A stretch of 64,000 nt of DNA from Muscardinus avellanarius. Taxonomy: Eukaryota; Chordata; Mammalia; Rodentia; Gliridae. Below, in pieces: positions 56,906-64,000 of the stretch (its first letter is position 1; every line of letters begins with the position of its first letter). The notes beneath the pieces were generated by a model. It searched no databases. It saw only the letters and a list, made by a program, of their open reading frames with translations, and was not told the origin of the DNA. The stretch lies in NCBI GenBank assembly GCA_963383645.1, contig OY726560.1, positions 151,490,546 through 151,554,545 on the forward strand, read 5' to 3'. The position numbers and the translations under genes were made by a program.

Positions 56906-58301
56906 TTATTTATTTATTTATATTTATTTATTTATTTTTTATTTTTTTATTGGTGTATTATATTCATACATCATATTGGGGTAAAAAAATCATGTGTACA
57001 AACATGTACACATCGCTGATTTAACCCCTACCCAAATACCACCCCATTCCCTCCCCATCCCTCCTTCCCTTGCTTGGCTTAGTGGTTGACTTCAATATGT
57101 TTAAGTACATTGTGTGTTTTAGAAATTTTCCTCTTCCCCCCTCCTTTTTCCTCCTTTAGGTTGCCTTGTTTGCTCCTCTATAGGATTTCCTTTTTCATCT
57201 AGAGTTCCTCCTATGACCCATTTCTCCCTAACTCTCACATATTAGGGAAAGCATCTGATTTCTTATTTTTTGTGACTGACTAATCTCACTTAGCATAATG
57301 TCCTCCAGTTCCATCCATTTCCCTGAAAATGATGTAATTGAGTTTTTTTGATGGCTGAGTAAAATTCCATTGTGTACATATCCCACAGTTTTGTGATCCA
57401 TTCATCTGTTGATGGACATCTTGGCTGGTTCCATAGTTTGGCTATGGTGAATTGTGCAGCTATGAACATAGATATACATGCATTAGTTTGGTAGTTTGGT
57501 TTCTTTTCTTTTGGGTAGATACCCAGAAGTGGTATTGCTGGATCAAATGGTAGATTTGTTCCCATTCTTCTGAGGATTCTCCATACTGTTTTCCAAAGTG
57601 GTTGCACTAATTTGCAATCCCACCAACAATGTCTTAGAGTTCCCACTTCTCCACATCCTCGCCAGCATCTGTTGTTGTTTGTGTTTTGAATGATTGCCAT
57701 TCTAGTTGGAGTTAGGTGAAATCTCAGGGTAGTTTTGATTTGCATCTCTCTGATTGCCAGTGATGTTGAGCATTTTTTCATGCATTTATTGGCCATTTGA
57801 ATTTCTTCTTTTGTGAAGTGTCTATTTAGTTCTTTTGCCCATTTTGTTATTGGATGCTTTGTTTTCTTAGTGTTGAGTTTCTTGAGTTCTCTGTGTATTC
57901 TAGATATTAGTCCTCTATCGGAGGTGTAGGTGGCAAAAGTCTTCTCCCATTCTGTTGGCTCTCGATTGAGGTTCTTGACAGTTTCCTTTGCTGAACAGAA
58001 GCTCTTCAGTTTCATGCAATCCCACTTATTGATTTGCCTTTTAATTTGTTGTGCCTTTGGGGTCTTGTTGAGAAAGTGTTTATCTGTGCCTATGTGTTGC
58101 AGTGTTGGACCTATGCCCTCTTCAAGGAGCTTCAAGGTCTCTGGTTTGATTTCCAAGTCTTTGATCCATCTTGAATTGACTTTTGTACAGGGTGAGAAAG
58201 TGGGATTAATTTCCAATTTTCTGCATATGGTTAATCAGTTTTGCCAACACCATTTGTTGAACAGGCTATCTTTTCTCCAGTGTATGTTTTTGGCCCCTTT
58301 C
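56906..58301 (-). mobile_element. Younger 5'-truncated L1, autonomous family
   Basis: Poly(A) and 3' UTR (complement of 56906-57289) followed by the ORF2 C-terminal region. The 10-base target duplication ggtcctattt is perfect (56896-56905 and 58302-58311). Its 3' end (complement of about 56940-57090, with the same polypurine tract and 'gtcaaccactaagccaagca'-like stretch) matches the 3' ends of the ORF1-only LINE copies. Confidence 0.85.
57290..58301 (-). pseudogene. L1 ORF2 protein, C-terminal 336 codons
   Basis: The ORF2 fragment covers the region after the reverse transcriptase to the natural stop. The frame is open from 58234 to 57290, with one nonsense codon upstream (TGA, complement of 58235-58237) where the family has Trp. 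It contains the C-terminal Cys motif C-x3-C-x7-H-x4-C (CWRGC...H...C), required for L1 RNP function, and the tail '[10 protein letters not shown]'. The endonuclease and polymerase domains were never copied because of 5' truncation, so no enzyme can be made. Confidence 0.85.
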
Positions 58302-59106
58302 GGTCCTATTTGTAATCCACTTGGACAGTATAGTCTTTTAATTATAGAGTTAATATTATTTATATTCAGTGTTATTATACAGAGATGTTTTTTCCTGCCA
58401 CTTTGATTTATTTTTAATGTTTAATTTTGTATAATTATAATTTACTTAACTACTCTTTTAAGAGGCTTATTCTTTCACTAGCTTGGGTGTTGTTAAGTAC
58501 CTCTGTGTTTAGTATTTGAGTATTTTCTGTAATTCTGGCTTAATAGTAATGAATTCTTTTAGTTTTGCTAATCTTGGAAGCTTTTTATTTTTTCTTCTAT
58601 TCTGGAAGATTGCTAGGCATAGCAATACTGGCTGGCAATTATTTTTTTTATAGGGCTTGGAATACCTTGTTATTCTGATTGGCTTACATCTAAGTGTGAC
58701 CTGATAGTTTTTACTTGAGACTTAAAAAATTCTATTCTTGTTCTGTATATTAGGCATTTAAAAATATGTTGTGGAGAGGTTCCTTTTTTAATCTTGTCTA
58801 TCTGGGATATATCTATCTGGGATATAAATTTCTCCTATATAGAGATGTCTATTTTATTCTCAAGGTTTGGAACTTTTTCTGCTATTATTTCACTGAAAAG
58901 GTTGTTAATGCCATTAGCCTATATCCCAGATCCCTCTTTAGTAGCATTAATTGTTCAATTTGATTTCAGTGTTATCCTAGAGATCCTATAGATTTTGATC
59001 ATAGTGCTTAATTTCTTTTTCTTTATTTCCTACTGAGTTTCAAGTGTATATATACCTGAATTCAAGGCATGAAATTCTGTCCTCTGTGTGATCTAATCTA
59101 TTGGTG

Positions 59107-59111
<5 letters not shown>

Positions 59112-59146
<35 letters not shown>

Positions 59147-59311
59147 TGGTACTGGGGGTGGAACCCAGGAGCTTTCTGCCTCCGGGCTATACTCCCAGAC
59201 CTATTTTATATTTTTATCTGGAAACAGGGTTTCACTAAGTTGCTGAGAGCCTCACTAAGTAGCTGAGGCTGGCTTCGAACCTGTGTGATCCTCCTGTCTC
59301 ACCATGCCAAC
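59112..59311 (-). mobile_element. B1/ID-type SINE, antisense, long tail
   Basis: A 34-base T-run (59111-59144) is the A-tail of an antisense dimer. Target duplication ctattggtgagact (59098-59111) against ctattggtaagact (59312-59325), one mismatch. The left end of the SINE is shortened. Confidence 0.9.
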
Positions 59312-59459
59312 CTATTGGTAAGACTTTTGACTGAACTTTTCTATTTGATTCATTGTGTATTTCTTCTCCAGGATTTCTGTTTGGTTCTTTTTTAGAATCT
59401 CCATATCTTCATTGAAATGTTCTTTCAAAGCTGAGGATGGCCCGCAGACCCCTGTCTGA

Positions 59460-59728
59460 GATTTGATGAACATGGCATTTAAAGTCTTTAATTCCAGAGA
59501 GGAACAGGCCGAAGTGGAGTGTACCCTCCATCTTCGTCAGATGGCGGACTTACAGTCCCAAGCCCTGATAGCAGCCTTGAGGCCGGAGGAGGAAGGGCAG
59601 CCCTCCGGGTGGCAAGCGCCACCCAGGGGAGGACAGCAGTAAAGACAACCACCTCCAGGAGCCTGTTTCAGGTGTGGAGTAAATAGCCATTGAAAAGGCG
59701 AGTGTCCTTTAAAAAGTGGTGGACCTCA
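59460..59728 (+). pseudogene. Retroviral gag C-terminal part (capsid end and nucleocapsid), broken
   Basis: Frame 1 from 59460 reads like the last part of gammaretroviral capsid (charged, helical, 'MAFKVFNSREEQAE') and a single nucleocapsid zinc knuckle at 59664-59705 with the C-x2-C-x4-H-x4-C spacing. One zinc knuckle is typical of gammaretroviruses. Stops interrupt it at 59640-59642 and inside the knuckle at 59691-59693, and an in-frame TGA also lies just before 59460. Nothing functional remains. Confidence 0.7.
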
Positions 59729-59839
59729 GGTACCTCACTACAGGGGGTCTATCCTTCTGGACAAGGACCCGCTGCTGGCCCTATTTGGTCTGACCAAGGA
59801 CTGACAGCTTCTGGAATCCCTCGTCCTCCTTCCTCCATC

Positions 59840-59915
59840 TTCCTTGCTGGCCCAGGGTAACTCTACAGGTACAGGGTAAGCCAGTTTCCTCTTTGGTGGC
59901 CTGCTCGATCTTTCA
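59840..59915 (+). pseudogene. Possible retroviral protease N-terminal stretch, broken
   Basis: About 20 residues read from 59848 ('PRVTLQVQGKPVSSLV') resemble the start of a class I ERV protease, but the catalytic Asp-Thr-Gly that should follow is absent. The stretch is short, so the call is tentative. Confidence 0.4.
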
Positions 59916-60679
59916 GGCCTTAGTTTCCTTCCCAAATCTCGGTCCAGGGTGATGACGGCAAGCTCTCCTGCCTCTGCCCACGGCTTAGGCCATATCTTAA
60001 AGGGCTCCATTACAACAGCTCCAGGACAAATTCTTTTGCACGGTGTTGGGACCCACTAAACTTTGTTTCTCTTGACATAACTCTCTTTGATGTTTATATT
60101 TTAGCAGGTCCACTTGTTTACATACTACGGTGCTCTCCCTCTTCGGATGCCAAACTGCCATAAGTATTAAACCCCTAAAATGGGTAACTGATGCTCCTGA
60201 TGCAGTAACAGGTGTTTGTTTGACCGGACAAATCCATACCCACTCAGTGCTGAAAAGAGTGGTGTGGGGTCCTCTCCGGGAGTTGCTGCTATTAATAACT
60301 CTGGTCTAATGAAAAACTGCTAAAGGGGCGGCACACGTCTTCCTCAGGGAAATGCTATTTGTATTAATAGATCTAGTGACAATCTGCCTTGTATCTAAAA
60401 GGGCTCCTGCCCAGCCTGGGTTCCACTCTCACGATTTTCTTTTTTCTTTAATAGCACCTTGCCTGTTAGTCTCCTCAAAGAAAACCAGTCACTGAGCTCT
60501 CCAAGGTAACCTCCAACTCTCCCTGCGACCACACCTACCTACCCCCTTCCAATCATTGCCCCTCCTCCCCCCCTAGGCCCCACCATCCTTAACCCCTACC
60601 CCCTTAGTCAAAGAGGTCGGGATGAAAGGTTTGAGCTGCCTCTGCCCCGCAGGGGGTGGGCCCGGAAGCTAGGAGGTGG

Positions 60680-60846
60680 AGCTCTGTGATTCTGAGAGGG
60701 GACCACGCCTCTTGATTAGGGAGAAGCTGGTTCAGAGAGAGAGAGAGAGACAGAGAGACAGAGAGACGGGCTCTCCCCCACCAGCCCCAGCGGGCCCACA
60801 GGGGCTGGCGGCCGACTCCCCACGAATAAAGGCATCCATACCACCT
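60680..60846 (+). promoter_or_regulatory. Retroviral U3/R-like 3' end with polyadenylation signal
   Basis: A GC-rich end with a GA repeat (60736-60768) and AATAAA at 60825-60830 precedes the A-tract by 16 bases. This fits the R end of an ERV1 transcript. The U3 start and the polypurine tract cannot be placed with certainty. Confidence 0.45.
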
Positions 60847-60907
60847 AAAAAAAAAAAAAAAGAAATGTTCTTTCATATCCTATGTTTTCTCTCTGAGTTC
60901 ATTCCTT

Positions 60908-60910
<3 letters not shown>

Positions 60911-60938
<28 letters not shown>

Positions 60939-60939
60939 G
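60911..60939 (+). repeat. T-tract
   Basis: A run of about 29 T inside the old L1. It may mark a lost small insertion. Confidence 0.8.
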
Positions 60940-61797
60940 TTTTTACTGAGTATTTTAATAACCTCTTGAACTCTTTGGTTTTTCATCCAATCAATATCTG
61001 TGGATTCAATTGTGGGAGTGGGGTTGTAAATTTGTGGAGACATCTTTTTGATGACAAAACATAAACTGTGGGGGGACACTAGGAACCAATTAATACCAAG
61101 AAGTTAATCTATTAATGATCATACAGAGTTCCATTTTCCACTTCCTAAGTTTTTGAAATAGAAGTCTTTCTTTCTGGGGTTTTGATTTTAGAATCTCCCA
61201 ACTATGAGGAAGAGTTTGTGCTACAAATATTAATGCTGTTTGTTCTCAGCTCTTGCTGCATTTGTTAGGAGAGTCTATGCCAAACCCCATTCCCTCCATG
61301 CTTGGCTACTTTTGGTGTGGTGTCAACTGCCTCAGAGCAGATTTCAGTCTCAGATGGCTTTGTTGCTGTGTCTAGGGGTGGGAGGATAAGCCTGGCAGGC
61401 TGCTGGCTGGTGCGCTCTCCCACCCTGACTGTAGACTTATCTGGTTGCAGTACTCCCCTGGTGAGAGGGCCTTAGTCCATGTGCTGGGGGGGAGGTGTGT
61501 AGGATGCATCCGTCTATACTTTAGCCCCTTATAGGCTTATGGCAGGTAGCATGGGGTCTCTACTTTCTGCTTGATCCAGACGTGGTCTAGTTTCACCCCA
61601 ATCTGGTGGCCACATACCACCCCAGAGATCAGACTGCCAAATTTCAAATGTGTTCTCTGTTCTCAACTCTGAAGACTAATTGACCTGCTACCCCGTTTCT
61701 CCTAGTCAATGGCAGTCTCACTCCTATGTCTAGATGGACTTGTGGCATGGGCACGCACCAATTCAGTAAAAAGTAGAGCATAAATAACTGTTTAATT

Positions 61798-61960
61798 TTG
61801 GGGAGAGAGAGAGTGGTGAGGAGAAGAGAGAGAAGAGGGGAAGAGAGAGAGAAAGAAGAGGAGAGGAGAGAGGAGAAGGGAAGAAAGGAAAAGAGAGGGG
61901 GAGAGAAAGAGAGAGAGAGAAAGACAGACAGACAGACAGACACACACACACAAAGGTAAA
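61798..61960 (+). repeat. GA-rich low-complexity tract
   Basis: Purine-only GAGA/GAAG text passes into (CAGA)n and (CA)n. It generates the serine/leucine-rich minus-strand frames at 61644-62129, which are not genes. Confidence 0.9.
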
Positions 61961-62469
61961 TGGCAGGGATTTCTAGTCTGTTGGTTGTAAAGTCCACGCA
62001 GACTGCTGCCTCTTCTCCCTCTGACACCTCTGCTGAGTAGTGCTGGGGTTCTTCCCTATTAGAAGAAGCCAGAACTTTGTCCTGCACCATCTCAGCCATT
62101 TCTGATCTTATTTTCTGATCATATTGCAAGTTTGTTGGCCAGTGTCTGGTTTTCTTAAACCTGGTGGGGGGCTGTCTTTTGGCTTGTTGGAGGGAGGCTT
62201 TCCCTCTTGCATTGAGCCACAGTACGCCCTAGGCTGACACTGTCTATTGCTTTTATTAATTCTCTTTCTAGTTTAGAAACAAGTATTTCTGGTTTTCGTC
62301 TGGTGGTTTGCTCACTGGGCTGCCTGCTGGGGTTTTCCCACCATCTTCCTACCTCAGTTTGCCACTGCAGAACTGCTCTTTTAATTCAGTCTCGGGGAAC
62401 TGCGACAATATTGTGGGCTCCTCTGGTCTGCCATTTTTCCTGTCCTCCCTCAAAATCTGTGCTTTTATT

Positions 62470-63400
62470 TAACATCTTGTGAGCATATTTTACTAATGCT
62501 ATTGTTTTTAATGCCTGTTTTGAATTTGCTCGTAGAGATGTTGCCTACTTTATTGATTCAATGTTTTATTGGTGCATATTTGGGTTACTTTATGTTTTTT
62601 ATTACTAAAAATTAGGCCGTAATGTGTCTTGCTACATTATCCTTACATACTCCCTGAAGACAAATTCATAAAAGACGAATTTCTGAGAAATAAATATTCA
62701 GTCTTTGAAACTCCTGAGACACACTGCTAATCTGTCCTCTACTCAGCCTTTTAAATCTTTGTCAAGAGAGGTAGAAGTCATTGTTGTTTTAATTTTTATT
62801 TCCTTAAATACATATTTTCTCCCACTTATATTTATTTTATATTTACTGGAAGGGTGACTCCATGCAGCGGGTAGTTTCCTTTGTTTTGTTTATTCTTTTT
62901 CTCCTGTACCTAGAAGAGTATTTGATACATAAATGGATTTCAAATATTTGAATGTCAAGTGAATGGTCTTTCCTGTCATTTGCGCATTTTTTTAAATGGG
63001 TGCTTGACTTTTTATTATTGGTTTTGAAGCCCTTTTTATATACTAAAGAGCTCATACTAAAGATATGAGCTCTTTGTCTTATAGAATGCAAGTATTTTTC
63101 CCAGTTTGCTTTATTTTAAAATTTTAATTTTAAGGATTTTTATTTTTTTAGGTAGAAATATGTATTTTTTACATGGTCAAGTGAATTAACATTTTATTTA
63201 ATTTGATCTTTCCTCTTCTGTTTCAAAGAAAGCTTTATTGTCCTAGAGTGATAAAACAGCAACCTCCATTTTTTATAATTACTTTTAAGGGTTTCATTCA
63301 AAACTTTTAAGTTAATATCCATGAATGTATTTGGGTGAAAGATAGGGATTTACTAAGAATCTCTCAATCCCAAATAGCTTGCCAGTTGTCACAGTAACCT
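62470..63400 (-). mobile_element. Ancient L1M-type remnant, antisense
   Basis: 'atttttttaaatgggtgctt', 'ttggttttgaagcccttttt', 'tatgagctctttgtcttata' and 'aagttaatatccatgaatgt' follow the antisense order of L1M ORF2. The first 450 bases are less certain. Confidence 0.5.
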
Positions 63401-63479
63401 CTCCTTTCCTCTGGTTGTAAGACTTTTGAAGGAAAGGAGCTGAGAGAGAAATGTAACATATTGGGGTCTATTTTCTAGT

Positions 63480-63660
63480 CATGTGAAACCTGCTGTATAT
63501 GTTATTGCATGTAGCCCTTCTAACCTAGCCCCGCCAGGTCAAGGTTATCCCTAGATTGCAGACTAACAGACTGAGGCTTAGAGGGGCAAGAAGAATGTCT
63601 GGAGTTGCATATTAAATTCAGGGCTTCTGAGTCCCTTGTTCTCTTCTGGCATCCTGACCT
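63480..63660 (+). mobile_element. MIR relic
   Basis: 'aacagactgaggcttagagg' and 'gttgcatattaaattcaggg' correspond to the MIR 3' half. A further MIR-like piece may lie at 63940-64000. Confidence 0.55.
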
Positions 63661-64000
63661 CCCCTGTGCCCTGAGCCCCAGCCTCTGCATCTGAAGACAG
63701 TTAAAGGTGATAATAGCAGACCTTCTATAGTCACTAAAAACCAAATTCTTGAGGTAAAAAGTTGGAAGCAATGACATTTCGGTGGAGGAAGCAAAGATGC
63801 ATGTTTGCCTCTCTTGCTATCCCTCGTGTCTGTCGAGTGCCCACAACATGTTTTTCTTGGCTACTGGACTCTGTATTGTGAATCAGAAGTACAGAGGTTA
63901 GGAGTAGCCAGCACACATCTTAAGCACTTAACGGAGTGAAAGTTATCATGTGGGAAATGAGGATAATGACGATTATGTGTAAAATGATTAAGCTGTGTAA

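Larger units (their letters stand above)
59428..60861 (+). mobile_element. Polyadenylated retrocopy of a defective gammaretrovirus-like (ERV1) RNA
   Basis: A 14-base perfect target duplication, gaaatgttctttca (59414-59427 and 60862-60875), flanks about 1.42 kb that ends in AATAAA (60825-60830), 16 bases and an A-tract (60847-60861). It has no second LTR and no TG...CA ends. From 5' to 3' it shows the end of gag with a nucleocapsid CCHC box, a short protease-like stretch, unassigned sequence, and a U3/R-like end. Most of pol is missing. The form is that of viral RNA inserted by the L1 machinery rather than by integrase. Every frame is broken. Confidence 0.75.
56030..62460 (-). mobile_element. 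Old L1, antisense, carrying three later insertions
   Basis: Pieces at 56030-56905, 58312-59111, 59312-59427 and 60876-62460 read in order on the minus strand as ORF2 C-terminal third (56030-56650), ORF2 endonuclease region (56660-56900), ORF2 start/ORF1 (58312-60990) and 5' UTR (to about 62460, ending near 'ctggtctgccatttttcctg'). About 2.5 kb of ORF2 is missing at 56655. A younger L1, a SINE and a retroviral retrocopy interrupt it. No frame is intact. Confidence 0.65.

Noticed and set aside
61644..62129. Minus-strand open frames rich in Ser and Leu
   Set aside because: They arise from the GA-rich low-complexity tract at 61798-61960.

Overview
This is rodent genomic DNA with no recognisable host protein-coding exon, rRNA or cellular tRNA gene. 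About two dozen copies of one dimeric B1/ID-type SINE are present (7SL-like left part, tRNA/ID-like right part, A-tail), with free ID fragments, MIR, MER5 and MLT1/MaLR relics and several generations of LINE-1. B1-ID dimers are known from squirrel-like rodents (squirrels, dormice, mountain beaver), so I infer a sciuromorph rodent; the species cannot be fixed from this window. Base composition is AT-rich intergenic or intronic.

Region 1 (1-16.7 kb) is a nest of retroelements on the minus strand. An ancient L1 was hit by a small inverted L1 (144-1117) and by a full-length L1 (1156-15855). The full-length L1 was hit in turn by a solo LTR with 6-bp target duplications (2016-6108) and by an ORF1-only LINE (8174-11261). 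The solo LTR was itself hit by another copy of that ORF1-only LINE (2670-5429), giving four levels of nesting. Matching target-site duplications support each step.

The most interesting object is the ORF1-only LINE family. Each long copy has an L1-type 5' UTR (AAGATGGCG near the start, two GC-rich repeated modules), one ORF1 (320 codons, open in copy A), no ORF2, then about 0.7 kb of much older L1 ORF2 sequence in reverse orientation, a short A-rich segment and an L1 3' end. Copies lie at 2670-5429, 8174-11261 and, 5'-truncated, 46665-47495. Their 3' end matches that of a recent autonomous L1 fragment at 56906-58301, so mobilisation in trans by that L1 is likely. This is a HAL1-like (half-LINE) architecture with a distinctive captured antisense segment.

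Region 2 (16.7-40.4 kb) is unique sequence with SINEs, MaLR/MLT1 LTRs, MER5, MIR and microsatellites. A small template-switch-like rearrangement lies in one LTR (18.6-19.1 kb).

Region 3 (40.4-48 kb) starts with a composite element of about six 50-bp GC-rich repeats joined to an L1-like 3' end (40446-41110), SVA-like in layout. Old L1 pieces, the third ORF1-only LINE copy and another inverted L1 follow.

Region 4 (48-55.7 kb) is mostly unique, with some AT-rich TAATTA-containing stretches that may be conserved non-coding DNA.

Region 5 (55.8-63.4 kb) is an old antisense L1 carrying a younger L1 fragment, a young SINE and a polyadenylated retrocopy of a defective gammaretrovirus-like RNA (59428-60861) flanked by a 14-bp target duplication. 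All retroviral reading frames in it are broken.
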